Under the pieces are notes generated by a model. It saw only the letters and a list, made by a program, of their open reading frames with translations. It ran no database searches and was not told the DNA's origin. Positions 44,135-52,349 of a stretch of 64,000 nt of DNA are shown piece by piece (within the stretch, counting starts at the first letter, position 1; every line of letters begins with the position of its first letter). Source of the DNA: Bacteroidetes bacterium UBA4416 (lineage in GTDB: Bacteria > Bacteroidota > Bacteroidia > B-17B0 > Aurantibacillaceae). The translations under genes and the position numbers were made by a program. The stretch is from positions 131,484 through 195,483 of the forward strand of contig DGQK01000022.1 in assembly GCA_002390745.1 (NCBI GenBank), read 5' to 3'.

Positions 44135-44767
44135 TTAGTTGATGCAACGGATCAACTCGAAGCATTCGGCATATTTTTCATTGATCTGCACACCTCTCAC
44201 GATAGCCAGTGATTTGATAAACTCTTCGTTGGCATAGTTCCGGTGCGCCTGAGACTTATAGCATTGGATCGCCTCTACTTTCTTCTTCAGTTGGCTTTCA
44301 GATATTTTATAAAAACAGGAAGTCACGAAGCTCAGATTGTTCCATGGAAGCTCATAGCTAAGTAGCGTACTGAACTTAAAAGCTCTGAAGCTTTCATGCG
44401 CAATTGTGTAATGATCCTGGTGAATATCGTTGAGCGAAGGAATGAGAACGATCTCCGGCGAAATATCTTTTTTTAATTTCAGTATGTCGTCGAGGACCTC
44501 TTGCCTCCTGTAGTTAAAGGTTCTTACACTGTAATCGAACAGAATCAGGTTTTCTTTTTTTAGTCCTATCTTCTGCGAGGCCTCTTTAATTTCGGTGATG
44601 AGGATGTTACTGGGGAAATCCTTTAAGACGCTCTGTTCGCAGGCCGAGAATGCGGCGCAATATACATTATGGCCTTCTTCGATGAACCTGGCTACTGTGG
44701 CGCCGCAGCCAAATTCCATATCGTCGGTATGGGGAGCTAAAACAAGTATATTCCTTGGTTTCAACAT
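44135..44767 (-). CDS. PIG-L family deacetylase
   Basis: A 210-residue member of the PIG-L/LmbE family of zinc N-deacetylases. The metal motif is APHTDDMEFGCGAT at residues 11-24, with the third ligand region in LIPSLNDIHQDHYTIAHES. Such enzymes remove the acetyl group from GlcNAc-type sugars. The next gene encodes an LpxD-like acyltransferase 15 bases away, so the two may replace an N-acetyl group by another acyl group. No signal peptide is seen; it is cytoplasmic. Confidence 0.92.
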   Translation of the reverse strand: MLKPRNILVLAPHTDDMEFGCGATVARFIEEGHNVYCAAFSACEQSVLKDFPSNILITEIKEASQKIGLKKENLILFDYSVRTFNYRRQEVLDDILKLKKDISPEIVLIPSLNDIHQDHYTIAHESFRAFKFSTLLSYELPWNNLSFVTSCFYKISESQLKKKVEAIQCYKSQAHRNYANEEFIKSLAIVRGVQINEKYAECFELIRCIN

Positions 44768-44855
44768 AAATAAGTAATGTTAGTCATTAGAACTTTGGTA
44801 AAAATGATGACATAAATGTAAGCATCTCATTCCAAATATAGCACCGATCCTGATG

Positions 44856-46088
44856 CTATTGTTTAAAATACCCGCTGATTTGTTCAGTAACGGCTTTTAT
44901 GGAATATTCGCTGATATCGTAAGCATCATTATAATCGGGCAAGGGACTGCCTTTGGCAATACTTTCAAAAAGTGCATCCATGCTATTCAGGTCGGCATGA
45001 ACTCCGAGCCTGTTTGCCTTGATGAATTGCGGGCCTCTGCCCTCATTGCAAAGCAGGATCATCGGCGTGCGGGTATAGATGATCTCGAAAAATTTGGTGG
45101 ATATGTTATGAATGCCATACTCAGGGTGGATTAGTAGTACATAATCGTAGCGATCGAATTTCCGGAACAATTCGCGTGCAGGCATCTGGTCCAAGAAGCG
45201 GACGTTTAATGCGTCATGCTTTTTGAATGTTCTTTCATGTTGCTTCTTATCTGTATAAATATCGAGCATGAGTTCGTTTTTATACCTGGCGCAGAGTGAC
45301 GCCATTTTATCGAGAAGGTCCTCCACACCGTGATAGATGTTGCCATACATCACCAACCGCCTGACCGCCGAGGCACTTTTAGGTAATACACACAGCTCTT
45401 TCTCATCATAGAAATGCGGGATGATCTTTATCTTATCCTTGTGCTGTGGGTATCTTGCTAGGAGGTGCTTTTCCATTTCCACGTTAGGCACGGACAAGAT
45501 ATCTGAATGTTCCATCACAAAGGCCTCACGCCTCAGTTCATGCTGCATGCGCTTTGGTTCCAGGTCAGCAAAACCCCAGTTCGGTCCCCAGGTCCAGGGA
45601 TCGCGTAAATCATTGAGGATAAAGATATCTTTGAACCAGGTTTTTAGCTCCAGTACCTGGTGCATGGCTCCGAACGGAGCGCCTGTGCATACCACATGCT
45701 TGATCTTGTACTCTGAAATGATTTCTTTCGCTTTTTTCAACATCGTGCCTTTCCAGAAAATAGCCCTGTCGAGGAAAGAGCCTTTGGTCAAAAGAGGAAG
45801 AACAGTGATCCAGAATTTGTAAAGTACTTTCTGTATGAAATGATGTTCGAATTTTACCAGAACTTTCGGATACATGCCTGATACCTGATGAATCCTGATG
45901 TTCGGGTTGTCCTTCACAAGATCCCACCATAAGGAGTTTTTATCAAAAGGATTTTTAGCACATATAACATGCACCACATATCCTAACTTGGTAAGCTCTG
46001 AAGCATGTTTGGCCCAGCGCCTGCCACCTATGCCATAGTACGGAGGAAAAACATAAGAAACCAGCAGGATATGTTTCGGGTTTTCCAA
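44856..46088 (-). CDS. Glycosyltransferase, GT-B fold
   Basis: A 410-residue protein. The N-terminus HILLVSYVFPPYYGIGGRRW is the glycine-rich loop typical of GT4 acceptor domains. The C-terminal half holds VMYGNIYHGVEDLLDK and YDYVLLIHPEYGIHNISTKFFEIIYTRTPMILL, a variant of the donor-binding region in which the first Glu of E-x7-E is less clear. It is the first gene of the glycan operon, about 75 bases after the DUF4270 gene on the same strand and 88 bases before the PIG-L gene. The sugar specificity is unknown. Confidence 0.88.
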   Translation of the reverse strand: MENPKHILLVSYVFPPYYGIGGRRWAKHASELTKLGYVVHVICAKNPFDKNSLWWDLVKDNPNIRIHQVSGMYPKVLVKFEHHFIQKVLYKFWITVLPLLTKGSFLDRAIFWKGTMLKKAKEIISEYKIKHVVCTGAPFGAMHQVLELKTWFKDIFILNDLRDPWTWGPNWGFADLEPKRMQHELRREAFVMEHSDILSVPNVEMEKHLLARYPQHKDKIKIIPHFYDEKELCVLPKSASAVRRLVMYGNIYHGVEDLLDKMASLCARYKNELMLDIYTDKKQHERTFKKHDALNVRFLDQMPARELFRKFDRYDYVLLIHPEYGIHNISTKFFEIIYTRTPMILLCNEGRGPQFIKANRLGVHADLNSMDALFESIAKGSPLPDYNDAYDISEYSIKAVTEQISGYFKQ

Positions 46089-46162
46089 AGAGTCGGTCAG
46101 GTTTTGGTTAAGAGAAGCAAGTTATGAATTTTCTACAACTCGATTGCCTCACTTCCAGAAAT

Positions 46163-47509
46163 TTACTTATCGTATGGATATTTGATATACGTAACTTTGA
46201 AAACAGGTTTGTACATCAGGTCTTCCTTGCCGCCCATCACAATGCGCTGCATGCGGTTGTCCCTTTTTCCTGCCAGCGATTTGCTCGGAAGTGCATTTAC
46301 CAGGTAGAACCCGTAATTATAGATTTTACCGGTAATGATTTTTTGCATCTGGCGCGCAATGTTGAACTTGTAGTAGTTATAATTAGGGTCGTAGCTGCCG
46401 CCGTATTTGATAAAGTCGGTGGTTTCAACCTGGTCGTATACCAGTTCCTCCACGCCTCCGGCACCAGTTGCAATAAGTGCCAGCTGATCGGGCACGGAGT
46501 ACTCGGCGCTTATGGTTGACTTATTGACCCTCACAATCAATTCCGCACGGCTGATAGACACATTCTGCGAATCGGAAAAAGCTTTTAAGAAAGGCAGGTA
46601 AACCTTCACACGCGTCCCCCCGAAACTATTCAGGTAAACGCTGCCGTTGCCTTTGGTCGTGTCTTTATCAATTACCTGCTCAAACAGGTTGGTCGATGCA
46701 GCAGCATAATAGTTGTGGTCAATGTGGTTGAGCCTTTGCGCATCGTTCCCCTTAAAAGTAAACTGGGCAGTTTTTATTTTTGAACTCACGGAGTTTCCAT
46801 CGTGGTAGTAAAGGTTTATGCCGGACATATCGTCCTCCATATTGTAGCGGGCAATGGTTCCCTGGTTAAGAGGCGACAATACCGAGTTGGCCGAAGAAAT
46901 GTAAATGCCTTTGTAAGCGTTGATAAAGTTGCTGTTGGTTGTAAGATTGGCAGGCGTCTGAAGGATATACTGCCCCAGGTTATCGTCGAAAGGTAGCACC
47001 AGGCACAGGCCGTTATTCCTGTAGCTCATCCTCGCTTTTACAGTAGCTACTTTTGTTTTCGAAAAATGTTGGGTCGTATAGTAAGCAGTAGTTGGGCTGA
47101 TGACCTCGCTGAGCAGGTAAATGTCATAGGTAAGCTCCGGGTTAAAACTGCCCATGAACTGATCCGCGTAGCGAAGTACAATTTCCGAGGAATCGAGCAC
47201 CGGATTGGCACCGTACGACACGTTCGTTAAATTATTGATGATGGAAAAATTGCTGTAAATACCCGCATGCGTTTGGCCGAAAACGGGATCCTGTATGCTG
47301 CCCAGGTACTTGTACTGATCGTTGTAGGTTCTTACCGAATCTACCCGCTGCGTGTGCATAAATACCGAAGCCGTATCGGTTACGGTAATGCCCAGGAGGT
47401 CATTTTCCGGTTGCACATCAAGGCCGAGCATACTTTGCGTATCTTTTTTCTTGCAGGAAAAAAGTAAAACGACAAAACTCAAAAAAATGACGGCTCGGAC
47501 CTGATTCAT
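46163..47509 (-). CDS. DUF4270 family lipoprotein
   Basis: A 448-residue protein with a lipoprotein signal (VIFLSFVVLLFSCKKK, lipid-bearing Cys at about residue 19) and the DUF4270 features of Bacteroidota: GLDVQPENDLLG, KYLGSIQDPVFGQTHAGIYSNF, a beta-rich body and an end with GGKEDLMYKPVFKVTYI. It is probably exported to the outer membrane or periplasm. The function is unknown; the gene commonly sits beside the short glycogen-synthase gene and panC in this phylum, as here. A strong hairpin ends 12 bases before its ATG. Confidence 0.9.
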   Translation of the reverse strand: MNQVRAVIFLSFVVLLFSCKKKDTQSMLGLDVQPENDLLGITVTDTASVFMHTQRVDSVRTYNDQYKYLGSIQDPVFGQTHAGIYSNFSIINNLTNVSYGANPVLDSSEIVLRYADQFMGSFNPELTYDIYLLSEVISPTTAYYTTQHFSKTKVATVKARMSYRNNGLCLVLPFDDNLGQYILQTPANLTTNSNFINAYKGIYISSANSVLSPLNQGTIARYNMEDDMSGINLYYHDGNSVSSKIKTAQFTFKGNDAQRLNHIDHNYYAAASTNLFEQVIDKDTTKGNGSVYLNSFGGTRVKVYLPFLKAFSDSQNVSISRAELIVRVNKSTISAEYSVPDQLALIATGAGGVEELVYDQVETTDFIKYGGSYDPNYNYYKFNIARQMQKIITGKIYNYGFYLVNALPSKSLAGKRDNRMQRIVMGGKEDLMYKPVFKVTYIKYPYDK

Positions 47510-47521
47510 AGACTGGAATTA

Positions 47522-47555
47522 AAAAACGCATAATTAATCAAAATTATGCGTTTTT
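47522..47555 (-). terminator. Hairpin between the glycogen-synthase-like gene and DUF4270
   Basis: A perfect 14-base stem, AAAAACGCATAATT / AATTATGCGTTTTT, with a 6-base loop and a T run on the minus strand. It is a good terminator for the upstream gene, yet it ends only 12 bases before the DUF4270 start codon. It may instead act as an attenuator or sit within that gene's leader. Confidence 0.75.
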
Positions 47556-47591
47556 AATAGTTAAAATTACAAAATTTATCGCTGTAGCCTG

Positions 47592-48422
47592 TTAGTCGGC
47601 AAGCACTTCAGTATCTTCCAGTACCAGGTCGTAAAATTCGTTGTAGGCATCGGTATATACCGCTTCGCCTTTAAATTCCAGAACCGGTTTTCCTGATTTT
47701 TTAGCATATTTCTCAACCTCGGCATTAATGCTTTCGCTTCCGAAGGCAATCCCATCCGAATGATCGATTGCAAGTTTCATCAGGTTCAGATACGACGCAT
47801 CTTCGAGGTGTTTCAGGTCTTTTTTACTGATCCCGTCAATAATGGCCTTGTCAACCACTTTTTTATTCAGGGCTTTGGTGTATTCCTCGTCATATACCGT
47901 AAAAATGATTTTAGTATCGGAAAACAAAGGATCTTCAGCAAACGCTTTCTTGATGTAAATTGGCATCAGGCCTGTAAACCAGCCATGGCAGTGAATCACA
48001 TCCGGAGCCCAGCCCAGTTTTTTTACCGTTTCGATAACGCCGCGGTTAAAAAAGATGGCGCGCTCGTCGTTATCATCAAAGTATTTTCCGGTAGCCTTGT
48101 CGGTAAGCACCGATTTCCTTTGGAAATAATCGTCATTATCAATGAAATACACCTGCATACGTGCAGTAGGTATAGAAGCCACTTTAATGATCAGGGGATG
48201 ATCGGCATTGTTGATCACAATATTCATCCCCGATAAACGAATGACCTCATGGAGCTGATGGCGTCTTTCGTTAATGTTGCCATACTTCGGCATAAAAGTT
48301 CTGATTTCTTTTCCCCTTTCCTGGATTGCCTGTGGCAATCTTCTGGCGATTTTTCCGATATGGGTTTCATCTAAATAAGGGGTAATTTCCTGCGACACAA
48401 AAAGAACTCTTGCTTTTCTCAT
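47592..48422 (-). CDS. Glycogen/starch synthase-like protein, catalytic N-terminal domain only
   Basis: A 276-residue protein of the GT5 type. It begins RVLFVSQEITPYLDETHIGKIARRLPQAIQERG and contains ADVIHCHGWFTGLMPIY-type segments (APDVIHCHGWFTG). GlgA enzymes are near 470 residues and have a second Rossmann domain; this protein has only the first. The short form is usual in Bacteroidota next to panC and DUF4270. Whether it makes glycogen is not established from the sequence. It is divergent from panC across a 105-base spacer with a good promoter. Confidence 0.87.
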   Translation of the reverse strand: MRKARVLFVSQEITPYLDETHIGKIARRLPQAIQERGKEIRTFMPKYGNINERRHQLHEVIRLSGMNIVINNADHPLIIKVASIPTARMQVYFIDNDDYFQRKSVLTDKATGKYFDDNDERAIFFNRGVIETVKKLGWAPDVIHCHGWFTGLMPIYIKKAFAEDPLFSDTKIIFTVYDEEYTKALNKKVVDKAIIDGISKKDLKHLEDASYLNLMKLAIDHSDGIAFGSESINAEVEKYAKKSGKPVLEFKGEAVYTDAYNEFYDLVLEDTEVLAD

Positions 48423-48447
48423 AAAATGGATTTAGGATTTCGTACTA

Positions 48448-48479
48448 CAAAAGTAATAAAAAAAAAACCATATATCAAA
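48448..48479 (-). promoter_or_regulatory. Promoter of the glycogen-synthase-like gene
   Basis: On the minus strand TTTG (48479-48476) is followed after 20 bases by TACTTTTG (48455-48448), a near-perfect Bacteroidota -33/-7 pair. It lies about 25 bases before the ATG at 48422. Confidence 0.75.
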
Positions 48480-48527
48480 GTATTATTTAGCTTTGGAGCC
48501 GATTATTTATAGATTAGGCGCCATTTT

Positions 48528-49367
48528 ATGCTTGTATTTGACAAAATCAGGGATGTCAGGGAATATCTCGCTCAGAAGAGGAAAGACAAGGCAACCGTTG
48601 GTTTTGTACCTACAATGGGAGCCCTGCATGAGGGGCACATCTCGCTCATAGCCATCTCCCGGAGGGAAACAGACATCACGGTGTGCAGCATCTTCGTCAA
48701 TCCCACCCAGTTCAACAACCAGGCAGATCTCACCAAATACCCGCGAACACCCGAAAAAGACATGGACATGCTGCGCGCTGCCGGCTGCGATGTGCTTTAT
48801 ATGCCCGATGTGGCGGATGTATACCCCGAAAACGATACCCGCGCATTTAATTTCGGCTACCTCGATACCATCCTCGAAGGCGCTCACAGGCCCGGCCATT
48901 TCAATGGTGTAGGGCAGGTGGTTAGCATATTGCTGGAAGGCATACAGCCAGATAAAGCCTATTTTGGCAGCAAGGATTACCAGCAGGTAATGGTTGTCAA
49001 AGAGCTGGCAAAGCAGTTGAAACTGCCTGTGGAAATCGTTGCCTGTCCTATTTTACGTGAACCCGACGGCCTGGCCATGAGTTCCCGCAATGTGCGGCTC
49101 AATGAAGAGGAACGAAAGGTAGCAGCCCGGATTCCTTTGATGATGCAGGAAGCCAGAGAACTGGTAAAGCGCGAAGGAATTGCAGCTGCCAAAGAGTATA
49201 TCGCTCAGGAAGTGGCCGGGCAAGCCCTGATGAAGCTCGATTACTATGAAGTGTGCAAGGCAGATACATTGGAGCTGTTGGCGGATTATCAGCCGGGACA
49301 GCCCGCCATAAGCCTCATAGCCGTGTTTGTAGGTGCTGTGCGCCTCATCGACAACTGGCCGGTTTAG
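48528..49367 (+). CDS. panC: Pantoate-beta-alanine ligase
   Basis: A 279-residue pantothenate synthetase joining pantoate and beta-alanine with ATP for vitamin B5 and CoA synthesis. Signatures are VGFVPTMGALHEGHISLI (ATP-binding HIGH-like site), VSIFVNPTQFNNQADLTKYPRT, GAHRPGHFNGVGQVV, YFGSKDYQQVMVVK and PDGLAMSSRN. The length is normal. It is a single plus-strand gene, divergent from the glycogen-synthase-like gene and convergent with the AlgX-like gene. Confidence 0.98.
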   Translation: MLVFDKIRDVREYLAQKRKDKATVGFVPTMGALHEGHISLIAISRRETDITVCSIFVNPTQFNNQADLTKYPRTPEKDMDMLRAAGCDVLYMPDVADVYPENDTRAFNFGYLDTILEGAHRPGHFNGVGQVVSILLEGIQPDKAYFGSKDYQQVMVVKELAKQLKLPVEIVACPILREPDGLAMSSRNVRLNEEERKVAARIPLMMQEARELVKREGIAAAKEYIAQEVAGQALMKLDYYEVCKADTLELLADYQPGQPAISLIAVFVGAVRLIDNWPV

Positions 49368-49463
49368 GGTTTTTAATTTCCTGATCCCGGAAGCCGAAGT
49401 CAATGTAAAATCAGGATGTCAGCTCGGGCGAAGTCGGAAACGGCATTGTATGATTTCAGAAAA

Positions 49464-49491
49464 TTAAAAAGTCCCTGAAACAGGTTCAGGG
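49464..49491 (-). terminator. Terminator after the AlgX-like gene
   Basis: CCCTGAA / TTCAGGG arms with a short loop, followed on the minus strand by TTTTTAATTTT. It lies just past the stop at 49496. Confidence 0.7.
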
Positions 49492-49495
49492 TAAA

Positions 49496-50809
49496 TCATT
49501 TCCCCTGGTGATCGATATTCCAGCGGGCCTCCAGTATAAGCATGGAATCCAGGGAAACGCCACGCTCACGGGCTCTTTTTTTGGCATCACTGAACCATTT
49601 CTCATCGTGGCGGATGTAGTTCACGAGGTCTCTCACTTTGTTTTGATACTCCGCATCTTCGCCTTTTTTTGCAGGGGAAGCAAGGCCCTTGTAATAGTGC
49701 TCAGCATTTTCAATAAAGCCCCAGCTTATTTTCCGCAGGGTGGCTTCCGTGGCCATAATCACAAACACATCGTGCCCGGCCAGCGCTTCGCCCAGGTCCA
49801 CGTTTTCCACCAGCAATTCCTTTGAAGAGCTTTCGGGAAACACCTGCCTGTTGTAATACCAGAAATGGTCGTTTTCAAAGCAATTGGCAATGCCCAGGCC
49901 ATACATGCCCCAGTAAAAGCTGTCGGAGATCACCAGCACCCGGGGCCGTGTCTTGCCTTCCGTTTTTACGGGAAGCATGTGCGGATAGGCTACATCAAAG
50001 CTTTTGAATCGAAACAACAGGTTCATGCCATCGGCAATGTCATAATCCACATCATGCGGCGGCTCCAGGCTCACTCCATCGAAGGCCAGCTCGGGGACAT
50101 CGATATGCCTCAGCTCCTCAATTTTACGGAGCAGGGAATCGGCAGCCAGCGCTGTGCCATAAGTGCTCCAGTGCACACCGTGTTGCGGATACAAGGGGTA
50201 CTTCGAGCGATGCTTGTTATCAACAAACCACTTATTGAAATCAATGACATTCAGCCCGGCTTTTTTGGCTTCATCCGACATGTAGCCGTAATTGGTAGGA
50301 CCGCGAACCGGCAGGTACTTGTCCGGAATGTATTCAGGATAAAACGATGCCTTCCCGGCAGCAAATACCACAATGAGTTGTTTTCCCAGCTTGCCGAGCG
50401 TATCCGAAATAAATTTCAGGCGTTGGACGGTATGATCGATGCTGTCCTTCCCCAGGAAATCGGTGCCCGTATAGGCGTCGATATAGCTTTTTTCGTAGAG
50501 GTAGGTTTCCTTGCCAATGATCACACCATTGGCTTTGGCCTTTCTGAAAACGCTATAAGCGATCTGGTTATTGAGTTTTACGAACTGGCTCCGGAAGCCG
50601 AAAGCCGTGTTGATGTATTTCTCTTTTTCCTCCTGGTAGTAGCCGCTGAACCAATCCTCCTTGTCAAACTCAATATTCTCCGGGAGCTGGATGTCGCCCT
50701 TCAGAGGATGCTCTTTCTTCAGGTGCAGGTTCTCCTGGATCATCGGAATGAGCATGACGGCAAATATTCCCGCCAACAGCCATGTTTTGTATGTGTCGCG
50801 ACCCTTCAT
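49496..50809 (-). CDS. AlgX/AlgJ-like SGNH hydrolase-fold protein
   Basis: A 437-residue protein with an N-terminal signal anchor (WLLAGIFAVMLIPMI, about 10-25) and a periplasmic SGNH-like domain. HGVHWSTYGTALAAD near residue 210 corresponds to the family's H-W motif, and VLVISDSFYWGM near residue 292 to the GDS-F motif with the catalytic Ser. Such proteins complete O-acetylation of exported polysaccharide after an MBOAT protein passes acetyl groups through the membrane. Its ATG overlaps the MBOAT stop by one base (TAATG), so the two are made together. Confidence 0.88.
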   Translation of the reverse strand: MKGRDTYKTWLLAGIFAVMLIPMIQENLHLKKEHPLKGDIQLPENIEFDKEDWFSGYYQEEKEKYINTAFGFRSQFVKLNNQIAYSVFRKAKANGVIIGKETYLYEKSYIDAYTGTDFLGKDSIDHTVQRLKFISDTLGKLGKQLIVVFAAGKASFYPEYIPDKYLPVRGPTNYGYMSDEAKKAGLNVIDFNKWFVDNKHRSKYPLYPQHGVHWSTYGTALAADSLLRKIEELRHIDVPELAFDGVSLEPPHDVDYDIADGMNLLFRFKSFDVAYPHMLPVKTEGKTRPRVLVISDSFYWGMYGLGIANCFENDHFWYYNRQVFPESSSKELLVENVDLGEALAGHDVFVIMATEATLRKISWGFIENAEHYYKGLASPAKKGEDAEYQNKVRDLVNYIRHDEKWFSDAKKRARERGVSLDSMLILEARWNIDHQGK

Positions 50810-52224
50810 TAAAAGCGGAAATAAATAAAGGGATTAAAGCCGGAGGAGGTGATAGAGCTCACCGACAGTACGAACAGGAGGATGCTGCTGCTCCACACAA
50901 GCAGGTGCCTGCGCCGGGTGTAGGGGTCGAGGTAAACGGCATCCTGGAGGCGCTGTCCCCAACGGTTTGCGGCAAAGAAAGAGAACAGGACAGCAATGGC
51001 AAACCAGGTCAGGAACTCAACGTCGAAGGTGGTGGCGGCATTGCTGTGCAGGCTAAACATGCGACCGATGTATCGGAAGGCATCGCGGATATGTTCGATC
51101 CTGAAAAACACCCAGCCGATATTAACGATAAAAAAAGTGATGAGCATGGCCGGGACCTTTCCGATCCGGTCGAGGGCTTTTCCGAGGAAGGCCCTTTCGA
51201 TGACCAGGAAGAAGCCATGATAGGCCCCCCAGAACACGAAGCTCCAGCTGGCGCCATGCCAAAGGCCCGAGGCCAGGAACACCAGCCACAGGTTGAAATA
51301 CAGGCGCCCCGTAGACACGCGGTTGCCTCCCAGGGGAATGTAGAGGTAGTTGCGCATCCAGTTGCCAAGGGTCATGTGCCATCGCCTCCAGAACTCGGTA
51401 ATGCTGCGCGAGGTATAAGGATTGTTGAAATTCTCCGGGAAGCGGAAGCCCATCATTCTGCCGAGGCCGATGGCCATGTCGCTGTATCCGCTGAAATCAA
51501 AATAGATCTGGAAGGTGTAAGCCAGGCTTCCTACCCAGGCCGTGAGGGTGTCCATCTGAGCATAATCGCCACCAAAAATAGCATCGGCCACAGCGCCCAT
51601 CTGGTTGGCAATGAGCACTTTTTTGCCGAGCCCCAGGGCAAAGCGGTAAAAGCCTGTGAGGCGGTCATCGGTACTTTCCGTGCGATCGGTGATCTGGTCG
51701 GCCAGCTCGTGGTAGCGGATAATGGGCCCGGCAATAAGCTTCGGGAACAGGATGATGTAAAGCTGGTAATCCCAGAATTTTGTCAAAGGCTTGTGAACGC
51801 GCCTGTACACATCCACCACATAAGTAATGGTTTCGAAGGTATAAAAGGAAATGCCGATAGGCAGCACCAGCTTCGTCCAGTGGATCTGCTTATCCGTAAA
51901 CACCGATAAAGCCTGGTTGACATTCTCAATGAAAAAGTTGGAATACTTGAAATAGAACAGCAGGCCGATATTCACCGATACAGAGAGCGTGAGCATCAGC
52001 TTTCGTTTGGTTTCGCTGGCAGTACGGTCCATCCAGGTAACGAGGTAAAAATCGAGGAGCGTGGTGCCAAGGATGACAAAGATGAATTTGGGAGCTCCCC
52101 AGGCATAGAAGAAAATACTGCCGAGGAGGATCACTGCATTTTTATACTTCCGGTCGACGCTGAAATAAACCAGCATGAAGAGGGGAAGAAAGTATAATAA
52201 AAAGACAATGCTGCTGAAAACCAT
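50809..52224 (-). CDS. MBOAT family O-acyltransferase (AlgI-like)
   Basis: A 471-residue membrane protein with about eleven helices. Family signatures are FSGYSDMAIGLGRMMGF, NNPYTSRSITEFWRRWHMTLGNW and the catalytic His in FLASGLWHGASWSFVFWGAYHG. AlgI-type proteins transfer acetyl groups from a cytoplasmic donor across the membrane to a polysaccharide acetylase. With the AlgX-like gene directly downstream it forms a two-gene acetylation module. The target glycan is unknown; the nearby glycan operon (37438-46088) is a candidate. Confidence 0.94.
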   Translation of the reverse strand: MVFSSIVFLLYFLPLFMLVYFSVDRKYKNAVILLGSIFFYAWGAPKFIFVILGTTLLDFYLVTWMDRTASETKRKLMLTLSVSVNIGLLFYFKYSNFFIENVNQALSVFTDKQIHWTKLVLPIGISFYTFETITYVVDVYRRVHKPLTKFWDYQLYIILFPKLIAGPIIRYHELADQITDRTESTDDRLTGFYRFALGLGKKVLIANQMGAVADAIFGGDYAQMDTLTAWVGSLAYTFQIYFDFSGYSDMAIGLGRMMGFRFPENFNNPYTSRSITEFWRRWHMTLGNWMRNYLYIPLGGNRVSTGRLYFNLWLVFLASGLWHGASWSFVFWGAYHGFFLVIERAFLGKALDRIGKVPAMLITFFIVNIGWVFFRIEHIRDAFRYIGRMFSLHSNAATTFDVEFLTWFAIAVLFSFFAANRWGQRLQDAVYLDPYTRRRHLLVWSSSILLFVLSVSSITSSGFNPFIYFRF

Positions 52225-52289
52225 AGATGAATAACGGCTCTAAGATAAAATTATTTTTGTAATGAACATTTACCGTCCACTTGGTGCTA

Positions 52290-52297
52290 TAAATTTG
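52290..52297 (+). promoter_or_regulatory. Possible -7 promoter box of glyS (TAAATTTG)
   Basis: TAAATTTG matches TAnnTTTG and lies 52 bases before the glyS ATG. The -33 region is not clear. Confidence 0.45.
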
Positions 52298-52349
52298 CTA
52301 TTTTTGATGCCTGTATTTATAAACGTTACATCACCTTAACCAGCATACA

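Noticed and set aside
49865..50812. A plus-strand frame of 315 codons
   Set aside because: Antisense to the AlgX-like gene, whose motifs are clear.
50782..51909. A long plus-strand frame of 375 codons
   Set aside because: It is antisense to the well-supported MBOAT gene and has no recognisable domain; its composition reflects the codon pattern of the opposite strand.
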